Source: CAYNOZ01 sp964398955
Lineage (GTDB): Archaea > Methanobacteriota_B > Thermococci > Thermococcales > CAYNOZ01
NCBI GenBank assembly: GCA_964398955.1
Contig: CAYNOZ010000027.1
Span: 1-16,923, forward strand
Length of the DNA: 16,923 nt
Direction: 5' to 3'
Below are positions 6,995-13,827 of this stretch, piece by piece. The translations under genes were made by a program, and so were the position numbers. Numbering within the stretch: the first letter of the stretch is position 1; each line of letters opens with the position of its first letter. Under the pieces are notes generated by a model. The model had not been told where the DNA came from, did no database searches, and saw only the letters and a program-made list of their open reading frames with translations.

Positions 6995-7147
6995 TTAGAA
7001 TTCTCTTTCCCATAGTTTGGTATCTATATCTTTTATGCTTATTTCTTCTTTTTCTGGTTCTTTGTCTAGATTCTTTTCCCATATCTTGGTTTCAATGTTC
7101 TTTATGTTTATTTTTGATAGTTTAATTGGTTTTTCTTGAGTTTGCAT
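6995..7147 (-). CDS. Unrecognised 50-residue protein with two copies of a 23-residue unit
   Basis: This minus-strand frame runs ATG (7147-7145) to TAA (6997-6995) and encodes 50 residues. AAGGAGGA (7157-7164) lies 9 nt upstream of the ATG. An in-frame ATG three codons earlier is too close to that site. The protein is two copies of one unit with a period of 23 residues (69 bp): INIKNIETKIWEK (13-25) and ISIKDIDTKLWER (36-48). The shared pattern is I-x-I-K-x-I-x-T-K-[IL]-W-E-[KR], suggesting two amphipathic segments with an exposed Trp. It is hydrophilic, with no signal peptide or Cys. Conservation of the pattern despite many synonymous base differences argues for selection on protein. The family is unknown to me. 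Confidence 0.65.
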   Translation of the reverse strand: MQTQEKPIKLSKINIKNIETKIWEKNLDKEPEKEEISIKDIDTKLWEREF

Positions 7148-7380
7148 ATTTATCATTCCTCCTTAATTGATCTGTTTTTTCTAATTTGTTTATGAAAGAA
7201 TTTTATTGCTTTGAAGCCACCTGGAAAGCAACTTCTCAGCTTTATTATTGATAGTGAAAGAAATAGAAGAATTGGAAGGTGATGATAAATTTTGGTATAG
7301 TGTAGTTTAGCCAAGAACTTTTTAGTTCAATTCTGTCTTCATTCATTTTTGCTAGTTTCTTGGCTTTCATTAAATCACTT
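7148..7380 (-). other. Region between the symporter and the repeat protein, ambiguous small frames
   Basis: Three kinds of short frame compete here. On the minus strand a 41-residue ATG frame (7370-7245) starts 10 nt after the symporter stop. Also on the minus strand, a 53-residue frame from TTG (7314-7153) has a hydrophobic core (LPILLFLSLSII) and a basic tail; its TGA overlaps an in-frame ATG of the repeat protein in an ATGA arrangement. On the plus strand, ATG 7192 and GTG 7254 open two short frames that a single frameshift would join. GCCAAGAACT (7310-7319) and AGTTTCTTGGC (7354-7364) can form a 10-bp hairpin with one bulge. I cannot decide which of these, if any, is expressed. Confidence 0.3.
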
Positions 7381-8826
7381 CTATTTGTTTTTAGTTTTTA
7401 CTTTTGCTGTTTTTTCGGGTTTTTTGTTTTCTTTGAATTTTGCTGGTCTTTTGTCTACTTGTGATACTATTAGGAATACTGGTAATGTTACGGCCCATTC
7501 CATGAAGATGACGTGTGGGAATATTTGGGTGGCTGGTACTAGGGTCCATATTATTAGTACTGCTATTCCTGATAGTAGTGTCCAGAATGCGCTGCTTTTT
7601 TTGCAGAGGCTTGGTGCGAACATTGTGAATAGGACTATTACTGTGTAGGCTGTTGTTAGGCTTAGTCCTATTAGTAGTGTTTCTAGTATTCCTACGACGT
7701 TTGATGCTAGGAAGTATGTGATTATGCTTATTGTTAGTACTATTGTTCTGGAGATTATTTTTTCTTTTTTGTCTGTTATGTTTTTTTGTATGAATCTTTT
7801 GTATATGTCTTCAACTACTAGGGTTGAGCTTCCCATTAGGAGTCCGCAGCCTGTTGATACGTCTGCTGCCCATAGTCCTGAGAGTACCATTCCGGCGAGG
7901 ATTGGGTTTAGGTTGGTTACGACTTTGGGTAGTGCCATTGTTGCTTGTATTCCTGGGTATTGTGCAGCTCCTACTATGCCTATTAAAGCGGATATGAATC
8001 CTATTGGTAGTATTATTAATCCTCCTAATATGAATCCTTTTTTTGCTTCTTTGGAGTCTTTTGCTGCGAATGATATTTGTGCTATTGCCTGTACTGAAAA
8101 TGATTGGGTTATCATTACCATGAACCAAGCTATTACTACGGCTATCCCGACTCCAGTAACAGGGTTGAACCAGTGCCCTCCCTGAGGTAGGGATGTTGTT
8201 AGTTCTGAGAATCCTCCTATCTGTAAAACGCTCATTATTCCTCCTATTATCACTCCTATGTATATTACTGTTACATTAACTAGGTTGGTTAGTCCTGCTC
8301 CCCAGTATCCACCTATAAATGTTATTCCTATGAATACTATTGCAGTTACCATCATACCTGTTGAAAGGGTGAAGGTTTCCGGTAGTAATGCTGCTAGAAT
8401 TGCTCCTCCAGCCACGAATTGAAGAGAAGTTATTACTATTTGTATTATTATCTGCCCTATTACTCCGATTACTCTCCCGCTTAGGCCGTAATGATTTTCA
8501 AGTAATTGTGGTATTGTTTTTATGTTCATGTCTCTGAATTTTTTCGCTGCCACTAGTCCAACTATTACGGCTCCAGCAGCCCATGCGGCATTGTACATTC
8601 CTGCTGAGAGTCCTGAATTGTATGCATTTTCTGCCACTCCTACGGTTGAAGCTCCTCCAATAGCTAATCCAGCTATCATAACAGCTACAACGTAGAAAGG
8701 CATCTTTCTACCGGCTAATAAGTATCCAACAGCTCCTTCTTCTTTGCTTACATTATTTGCGTACCATGAAATTCCGTACATTGCCAAAATGTAAAGTACT
8801 AGAATTATGATCGGTATTTCTTTCAT
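7381..8826 (-). CDS. Sodium:solute symporter (SSS/SLC5 family)
   Basis: This 481-residue polytopic membrane protein has about 13 hydrophobic helices and matches the sodium:solute symporter family. Landmarks are the N-terminal LAGRKMPFYVVAVMIAGLAIGGASTVG segment (38-64), the QSFSVQAIAQ region (241-250) and MGSSTLVVEDIYKRF (331-345), where SSS proteins place sodium-site hydroxyl residues before a conserved DIYKRF loop. The C-terminal tail (from about 458) is lysine-rich and cytoplasmic. Its ATG overlaps the racemase stop by 4 bp (ATGA), so the two are translationally coupled. The substrate is inferred to be a small carboxylate such as a 2-hydroxy acid, since the partner is LarA-like. The family is certain, the substrate is not. 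Confidence 0.92.
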   Translation of the reverse strand: MKEIPIIILVLYILAMYGISWYANNVSKEEGAVGYLLAGRKMPFYVVAVMIAGLAIGGASTVGVAENAYNSGLSAGMYNAAWAAGAVIVGLVAAKKFRDMNIKTIPQLLENHYGLSGRVIGVIGQIIIQIVITSLQFVAGGAILAALLPETFTLSTGMMVTAIVFIGITFIGGYWGAGLTNLVNVTVIYIGVIIGGIMSVLQIGGFSELTTSLPQGGHWFNPVTGVGIAVVIAWFMVMITQSFSVQAIAQISFAAKDSKEAKKGFILGGLIILPIGFISALIGIVGAAQYPGIQATMALPKVVTNLNPILAGMVLSGLWAADVSTGCGLLMGSSTLVVEDIYKRFIQKNITDKKEKIISRTIVLTISIITYFLASNVVGILETLLIGLSLTTAYTVIVLFTMFAPSLCKKSSAFWTLLSGIAVLIIWTLVPATQIFPHVIFMEWAVTLPVFLIVSQVDKRPAKFKENKKPEKTAKVKTKNK

Positions 8827-10136
8827 TCAAGATCAACTCCTATTTTCTGATCATCACTTACAATAGGAAAAGTTAGCTTAGAACTTGGCATTAAATTTAC
8901 TGAATCAATATTATCTTTTAATTTTTCTGAAACTCTTAAAGCTTCCTCCATATCTTTTACTGGTTTCATACCTAACTTTCTTACTTCATCATCAGGTAGA
9001 TCTGATAAAAGTATAACTGGTGTCTCATGATTTATCTTTGCAGTTCTTAACGCTACGAAACCTGAAATGGTGAAATCTTTAGATAATTCTTCGGCCAATT
9101 CTTTAGGATCTTCATTTTCAAACCATTTCCTGAATTTATCCGGACCTATACCTTGAGAACATTCAGTAGCTAATATAATAACGCCGTCATCCTTTACAGC
9201 ATGAGCAGCGTTAAACAATCCCTTAACACTCTGATATAATTGAATATCTTTAGGATACCCACCACAACTAGCTATTACTAAATCAGATCTATTTTCCAGT
9301 GAAATACCAAAAGATTCTTCAACCTTCTTACATCCATCTAGGTAAGCCTCGTTCAAATCTCCTGCAACTATATCAACAAATTCTTTTTCCCCATTGACTA
9401 TCACGTTCAAAATGAAGTCAGCACCAACAAACTCAGCAATTTCAAACATATCTTCAGATACTGGATTATTTTTCAACTTACCAGAACCTACCCTAGGATC
9501 AATTTCAGCATTTTCATCAAGAACAAGTCCATGGTTCTGTTGGATACCCTTCTCAGAAATCACTCCAGGAGCAATACTTTTCCTACCTCCTCCAAAACCT
9601 GCTAATGTGTGGTAGACAATTCCTCCAGTTAGAATTACTTTATCAGCTTCATGAACAATAGGATTAACTTTAATTTCCGTTCCCCTATCAGTTTCTCCTA
9701 GATCTACGAGGTTATTTGAATTAGAATCATGATCATGAACATCTAATCTATCATTTAGATCTGCGCCTAAAATTTTTACACGTTCTTCCTCGGTTGATGG
9801 TCTATGAGTTCCAGTTGCAATAACTATATCTACATTAGAATCCTTAACACCGATTCTATTCAGTTCTTTAATTAGAACGGGTAAAAAATCATAGGTTCTG
9901 TAGGAAAGTCTAGTAATGTCACTAACTACTATTGCGATATTATCTTCTTGGCTGACTATCTCTTCTAATGGATCAGTTCCCTTTGGTGATCTAAGTTTTT
10001 CTATAATTTTTGCTTCGAAATCTTCGATAACGGATATTGAATTTGTTTCAATTTTTCTTACATTTTTATCCTGTGAAATATCGAACTTTATTTTTTGTTT
10101 TCCATAAGATATTGAGTAATCATTATTACTGGTCAT
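8823..10136 (-). CDS. larA: LarA-type nickel-pincer racemase (lactate racemase family)
   Basis: This 437-residue protein is a homologue of LarA, which racemises lactate or related 2-hydroxy acids using a nickel-pincer nucleotide bound to a lysine. The catalytic set is complete with the correct spacing relative to Lactobacillus plantarum LarA: His111 in ATGTHR (His108), His176 in YHTLAG (His174), cofactor-binding Lys186 in GGGRKSIAPG (Lys184), nickel ligand His202 in QQNHG (His200), and Gln302/Lys305 in LYQSVKG (Gln295/Lys298). SDITR (72-76) is also typical. The ATG follows GGAGAT by 7 nt, and an AATAAATATAT box lies upstream (about 10180). It is the first gene of the operon with the symporter. 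No cofactor genes (larB, larC, larE) are in the window. LarA relatives act on several 2-hydroxy acids, so lactate is not assured. Confidence 0.88.
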   Translation of the reverse strand: MTSNNDYSISYGKQKIKFDISQDKNVRKIETNSISVIEDFEAKIIEKLRSPKGTDPLEEIVSQEDNIAIVVSDITRLSYRTYDFLPVLIKELNRIGVKDSNVDIVIATGTHRPSTEEERVKILGADLNDRLDVHDHDSNSNNLVDLGETDRGTEIKVNPIVHEADKVILTGGIVYHTLAGFGGGRKSIAPGVISEKGIQQNHGLVLDENAEIDPRVGSGKLKNNPVSEDMFEIAEFVGADFILNVIVNGEKEFVDIVAGDLNEAYLDGCKKVEESFGISLENRSDLVIASCGGYPKDIQLYQSVKGLFNAAHAVKDDGVIILATECSQGIGPDKFRKWFENEDPKELAEELSKDFTISGFVALRTAKINHETPVILLSDLPDDEVRKLGMKPVKDMEEALRVSEKLKDNIDSVNLMPSSKLTFPIVSDDQKIGVDLE

Positions 10137-10325
10137 TATGTAATCTCCAATGAATTTAAATCAAAGATCAATCTCTGAAATATATTTATTAAGTAAATAA
10201 GAGAAATTTAAGGTAAAAATTAATTATCAAATGAAGAACAATCCTTAAGAGCCACTTTCTAGCAACTCCCTTGGAGATACATTCAGAAATACCAGTAATA
10301 ATAGAAGCCAAAATCTAGAACAGTT

Positions 10326-10385
10326 CTGGGACTAACTAACATACTCAATTCACCGCTTCCACCATTCAATAGGTTAAAGTCCCAG
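10326..10385. repeat. Inverted repeat (stem-loop) in the intergenic region
   Basis: CTGGGACT (10326-10333) and AGTCCCAG (10378-10385) are perfect inverted repeats. Three further pairs (AAC with GTT) extend the stem to 11 bp with a 2-nt bulge, around a loop of about 36 nt. The outer 4-mers read GTTC on both sides if the repeat is counted as TGGGACT/AGTCCCA, which resembles a tiny duplicated target site. It may be a small structured RNA or a remnant of a mobile sequence. Confidence 0.35.
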
Positions 10386-10480
10386 TTCATTAAAATCAAC
10401 TATAGATAAAATCAGGAGTTATTTAAGTCTTTTGGTCCTCACCGAAATAATTACAGATTATAATAAGAAAATAATAATTT

Positions 10481-10507
10481 TTTTCATGAAAATTTTTTTA
10501 TAATATT
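10481..10507 (+). promoter_or_regulatory. Promoter of rubrerythrin copy 2 with a 12-bp palindrome
   Basis: TTTTCATGAAAA (10481-10492) is a perfect palindrome immediately upstream of a TATA-like run (tttttttataatatta, 10493-10508), about 28 nt before the ATG at 10535. The arrangement (palindrome directly before the TATA box) parallels copy 1 at 50-84, but the sequence is different. Confidence 0.4.
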
Positions 10508-10534
10508 AATTATTAGTTAAAGTAATGTGGTAGT

Positions 10535-11050
10535 ATGAGTAAATTTGATGAAATGGGATTGAAAGAAACCCTAGAATTTGGAATTAGATCTGAAATAGAA
10601 GCACAAGAAATGTATGGAGGATTAGCTGAAAGAGACTTACCACGTATTCTAAAGAATAAACTTGAATTTCTCAAAGAAGAAGAAGTTGAACATGAAAAAA
10701 GGTTGAGAGAATTATTTAAAGAAGAATTTCCAGGAAAAGAACCTGATATTTCCAAATCAAATGCTCCTGACGAACTAAAAACTGAAGGAGATTTCATAGA
10801 AAGCGTAGAACCAAAAGAAGAACGAAAAACAAGCGTATTAATGGAAGAAGCAATGAAAGCAGAAAAATCAGCACAAGAATATCATAAATCCTTAGCAGAC
10901 AAATTCAATGATAAATCAAAAGCTAAAATCGCTAATTACCTAGCAAATATGGAAAAAGGACACTACGAAATAATCAAAAACGAATTAGAAGGAATAAAAG
11001 AATTCGAACAATTTGATGAATTCAACGATCTAATGCACGCAGGACCATAA
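10535..11050 (+). CDS. Rubrerythrin-like ferritin-fold diiron protein (copy 2)
   Basis: This is a 171-residue paralogue of the protein at 120-635, aligning almost without gaps. Diiron ligands are retained: Glu20, Glu50 with His53 (EVEH), Glu110 (AEKSAQEYH) and Glu140 with His143 (MEKGHYE). A KTEGDFI linker between the two helical hairpins is identical in both copies. It lacks a rubredoxin domain, so it would need an external electron donor. The start follows GTGG by only a few nt. The predicted role is reduction of peroxide or iron handling in the cytoplasm. The two copies differ most in their last 15 residues and in their promoters, which suggests separate regulation rather than simple redundancy. 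The coding sequence ends in a T-rich stretch (11062-11098). Confidence 0.85.
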   Translation: MSKFDEMGLKETLEFGIRSEIEAQEMYGGLAERDLPRILKNKLEFLKEEEVEHEKRLRELFKEEFPGKEPDISKSNAPDELKTEGDFIESVEPKEERKTSVLMEEAMKAEKSAQEYHKSLADKFNDKSKAKIANYLANMEKGHYEIIKNELEGIKEFEQFDEFNDLMHAGP

Positions 11051-11094
11051 ATCATACTTCATTATTCTAATATTCTTTATTTAATTACTAATTT

Positions 11095-11676
11095 TTACTT
11101 CAAATTCTTTACAAGAGATTTATTTTCTATTAGATCATCTATCTTGTTGATATCCATTTTAGGATCGGATATTGAGGTTTTATCTAAGGTGGGAACTTTT
11201 TTTATTATCAAATCAAGTTCATAACTTCCTTCCTCCTTAATTTCCATTTCCACCTTTCTTTCTATGTGCTTAACAATTTGTGAAGGTATATCCACCGCAA
11301 CTATGTATTTAGCTTTTAGTAAATTTTTTAATGGATCTTGATGGAATTGATTTTGGTAGTTAGATTCGAAATAGTCAAGTTGTTTTTTCATCTTATTGTA
11401 GGGGTAATTTTTAGAAGAGCATGAGACCACTTGCCCCATTATTATTTCCCCTCCGTTATGACTTCCTGTAATTATGAAATCTTCCGTATTCTCCCAGTAA
11501 TTAGTTGATTCTCCTTCTAAAAAAACTCTAGATGGTTTATATACCTGAAAAATTTCTTCATACTTTTTTGTACCTTTCTCCAATTCTTTAAATATAGCTA
11601 GAGGAATTGAATTATGAATCTCACCTACATAAGTTTCATTATCCAGTTTTAGGCTTAAATTCTCTATACTTTCCAA
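11095..11676 (-). CDS. Hypothetical protein, 193 residues
   Basis: I do not recognise this protein. It has no signal peptide or membrane segment and looks cytoplasmic. It appears mixed alpha/beta, with strands such as ETYVGEIHN (14-22), SRVFLEGES (49-57) and DFIITGSHNGGEIIMGQVV (66-84), a single Cys86 in a SCSSKN motif, a helix-rich middle, and a strand KYIVAVDIPSQIV (123-135). The TTG start at 11676 has GGGTG 5 nt upstream, and no in-frame ATG precedes it. The gene converges on rubrerythrin copy 2 (44-bp gap). An inverted repeat lies about 30 bp upstream of its start. It has normal codon use and length for a real gene, but no partner gene hints at its role. Confidence 0.65.
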   Translation of the reverse strand: MESIENLSLKLDNETYVGEIHNSIPLAIFKELEKGTKKYEEIFQVYKPSRVFLEGESTNYWENTEDFIITGSHNGGEIIMGQVVSCSSKNYPYNKMKKQLDYFESNYQNQFHQDPLKNLLKAKYIVAVDIPSQIVKHIERKVEMEIKEEGSYELDLIIKKVPTLDKTSISDPKMDINKIDDLIENKSLVKNLK

Positions 11677-12041
11677 ACTAACACCCTAGCCATAACTAAG
11701 TAACAATTAAGAAATAATTCTTAATAAAATTAAATATAACATATTTACAACTAAGAAATGAGACTTAAAAAACTGATCTATTTTAAGATTTCAATTAAAC
11801 AGGTAATATCTGAAACCATCATAAACAATATTAAGTATATTTAAACATTCTAGGTTTATAATAAACAAATATGGTTGATTCTAGAATAAAAAACCAAATA
11901 CAAACAATTCAAATTCAAATTTGAGAAACCTAAAAAATTCCAAACAGAAAATAACAGCATTACAATCTAATTAACAAATACAACAAATTATTTATAATGA
12001 AAGAAACATAAATAAAGGATAGATAAAAAGGAGTTGAAAAT
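11677..12041. other. 365-bp A/T-rich intergenic region between divergent genes
   Basis: This region separates the divergent hypothetical and peroxiredoxin genes. ATTAAGAA and TTCTTAAT (11706-11725) form a perfect 8-bp inverted repeat with a 4-nt spacer near the hypothetical gene. ATTCTAGAAT (11878-11887) is a 10-bp palindrome. A TTTATAA box (about 11990-11996) followed by AAGGAG (12028-12033) serves the peroxiredoxin. Very short frames (for example from ATG 11758, 28 codons) are not supported by a ribosome-binding site. The plus strand from about 11880 onward is poor in G and T. Confidence 0.4.
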
Positions 12042-12710
12042 ATGGAAGAAGAAAGTAAAATGCCTTTAATAGGTGACAAATTTCCTGAAATGGAAGTAAA
12101 TACAACCCATGGAACAAAAAAATTACCAGAAGAATATGAAGGAAAATGGTTCTTATTATTCTCACATCCAGGAGACTTTACTCCAGTATGTACAACCGAA
12201 TTCTACGCATTCCAAAAAAGATACGAAAAATTCAGAGAGCTCAACACAGAACTAATCGGACTAAGCATTGATCAAGTTCACAGCCATCTAAAATGGGCAG
12301 AATGGATAGAAGACAACTTAAACGAAGAAATAGAATTCCCAATAATAGCAGACGGAACCGGAAACGTAGCAAACAAGCTAGGACTCATCCACTCATCCAA
12401 CGAAACAGCAACCGTCAGAGCCGTATTCATAGTAGACCCAAAATCCACAATAAGAGCAATCCTATACTACCCAGCAGAACTAGGAAGAAACATGGACGAA
12501 TTCATAAGAATGATAAAAGGATTCCAGAAAAGCGAAGAAGAAGGAGTAGCCATCCCAGCAAACTGGCCGGAAAACGAAATAATGGGAGATGACCTAATAC
12601 TACCACCAGCAAGCGACAAAGAAACCATAGAAAGTAGAATGAGATCAGAAGAATCAGGCGAAATAGACTGCTACGACTGGTGGCTCTGCCATAAAAAACA
12701 AGGAGAATAA
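12042..12710 (+). CDS. Archaeal Prx6-type peroxiredoxin
   Basis: This 222-residue thioredoxin-fold peroxidase reduces hydrogen peroxide and organic hydroperoxides. The peroxidatic Cys50 lies in SHPGDFTPVCTTE (41-53), with the supporting Arg126 in ATVRAVFIVDP. The C-terminal extension carries Cys210 and Cys216 in DCYDWWLCHKK, matching the resolving cysteines of archaeal peroxiredoxins such as Aeropyrum and Pyrococcus enzymes, which form large ring assemblies. The first ATG is preferred over Met7 because GGAG lies about 9 nt upstream, with a TTTATAA box further up. The coding sense becomes strongly A/C-biased from the middle onward. Its stop directly abuts the stop of the convergent dehydratase gene with no bases between. 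It probably works alongside the rubrerythrins in oxidant defence. Confidence 0.94.
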   Translation: MEEESKMPLIGDKFPEMEVNTTHGTKKLPEEYEGKWFLLFSHPGDFTPVCTTEFYAFQKRYEKFRELNTELIGLSIDQVHSHLKWAEWIEDNLNEEIEFPIIADGTGNVANKLGLIHSSNETATVRAVFIVDPKSTIRAILYYPAELGRNMDEFIRMIKGFQKSEEEGVAIPANWPENEIMGDDLILPPASDKETIESRMRSEESGEIDCYDWWLCHKKQGE

Positions 12711-13745
12711 CTAATCTCCTTCTACAATTCTCTTTAATTTTTTATTTGAAAGATTACCACCTGTAATAGAAAGTACCACATTTTTATCTGATAAATAATC
12801 CTTCATTTCCAAAGCAGCAGCAACTGGAGCGGCACCAGCCCCCTCAGCAAGAACATGGTCCTCACTCAACAGATATCTCAAACCTTCTCTTAAAGAATCC
12901 TCACTCACCAACTTAAAATCCTTAAGATATTTTCTTAGAATCTCCATGGTCAATGCAAATGGAACTCTTGTTGCTATTCCTTCAGCAAAAGTATTAGCTT
13001 CCTCTTGAGGATCTAGATGGTCTTCAACCCATGATCTATACATGGCATCTGCTTCTTCAGATTGCACTCCTATTACCTCAGCACCACCAAGCTTACCCAC
13101 AGTCAAACAATACCCAGAAGCACTACTACCACCACCAACAGGATTAATCACAACATCAACATCGGAAAGATCCTCCAAAACCTCAAGTCCAGCTGTGGCA
13201 ACGCCAGAAATTAATTTAGGCTCATTTGCTGAGTGAACATATCTGTATCCTTTCTCAATGGCTTGTTTCTCTACCCATTCCCGGGCCTCATCATAATCCT
13301 TACCATGTTTCACTACTTCAGCTCCTAATCTTTCCATTGCATCAATTTTCTTAGGATTTGCATCTTCCGGAACTCCAATAATCACTGGTATGTTAAATTC
13401 TCTTCCAGCATAAGCAATTGACTGTCCATGGTTTCCGGTACTGGCTGATATCATTCCTCTTTCTTTAAACTCTTCACTTAAATTATGTGCAAGATTTAAT
13501 CCGCCTCTTACTTTAAAGGCTCCTGTTGGTAATGTATCCTCTCTTTTCAAGTATACGTTTGCTTCTAGTTTTTCTGATAAAAATTCGCTACGAACTAATG
13601 GTGTGTGTGGTAGATATTGTTCAACAATCTTTTTGGCTTTGTATATATCTGGAGTGGTTGGGAATGTAAGGTTGTGGTAGGAGAATATGGTTGTTGAGTC
13701 TGGAGATTTTACAGGTTCATGTCTATTTTCTTCCATCTTCTTCAC
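12711..13745 (-). CDS. Threonine/serine dehydratase, PLP fold-type II
   Basis: This 344-residue PLP enzyme of the tryptophan-synthase-beta fold deaminates threonine to 2-oxobutyrate or serine to pyruvate. Visible are the Schiff-base Lys78 in TGAFKVRGG, the STGNHGQS loop (102-109) and the phosphate-binding PVGGGSSAS loop (202-210). There is no C-terminal ACT regulatory domain, so it resembles the short catabolic (TdcB) type rather than feedback-regulated biosynthetic IlvA. The N-terminal 35 residues are longer than usual. The start may be Met4, because GGTGA lies 11 nt before Met4 but only 2 nt before Met1. The gene diverges from the aldolase (82-bp gap). Its base composition flips between the 5' and 3' halves. 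Confidence 0.9.
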   Translation of the reverse strand: MKKMEENRHEPVKSPDSTTIFSYHNLTFPTTPDIYKAKKIVEQYLPHTPLVRSEFLSEKLEANVYLKREDTLPTGAFKVRGGLNLAHNLSEEFKERGMISASTGNHGQSIAYAGREFNIPVIIGVPEDANPKKIDAMERLGAEVVKHGKDYDEAREWVEKQAIEKGYRYVHSANEPKLISGVATAGLEVLEDLSDVDVVINPVGGGSSASGYCLTVGKLGGAEVIGVQSEEADAMYRSWVEDHLDPQEEANTFAEGIATRVPFALTMEILRKYLKDFKLVSEDSLREGLRYLLSEDHVLAEGAGAAPVAAALEMKDYLSDKNVVLSITGGNLSNKKLKRIVEGD

Positions 13746-13827
13746 CGTTTTTTAATATTTTTTCATTATTTTAAGTTTACCGAATAATTTTTATTTGATT
13801 ATTCTTATTTTTTTAGTTGGTGTTTTG

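Larger units (their letters stand above)
10137..10534. other. 398-bp intergenic region with divergent promoters and a stem-loop
   Basis: The left end holds the racemase promoter (minus strand, TATA-like near 10180). The right end holds the promoter of rubrerythrin copy 2. The middle is less A/T-rich and contains an inverted repeat at 10326-10385. On the minus strand a 35-residue ATG frame (starting near 10390) and other short fragments can be read, but none has a ribosome-binding site or recognisable similarity. No tRNA could be folded from it. Confidence 0.4.

Noticed and set aside
10285..10392. 35-codon minus-strand frame overlapping the stem-loop
   Set aside because: No ribosome-binding site, an unusual aromatic-rich end (FYYYWYF), and an overlap with a palindromic structure make coding unlikely.
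10240..10400. Possible tRNA-like sequence (GGTTAAAGTCC resembling a T-arm)
   Set aside because: No acceptor, D or anticodon stem could be paired around it on either strand.
11758..11844. 28-codon ATG frame in the A/T-rich intergenic region
   Set aside because: No ribosome-binding site and no recognisable sequence. Frames of this length are expected by chance in A/T-rich DNA.
12293..12592. Arginine/asparagine-rich open frame within the peroxiredoxin gene
   Set aside because: It is the +1 shadow of the peroxiredoxin coding sequence, caused by its A/C-rich codons, and has no ribosome-binding site.
13795..13827. Eleven-codon N-terminal extension of the aldolase from a TTG
   Set aside because: The extension is hydrophobic and atypical. 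GGTG at 13819-13822 is well spaced for the ATG at 13828.
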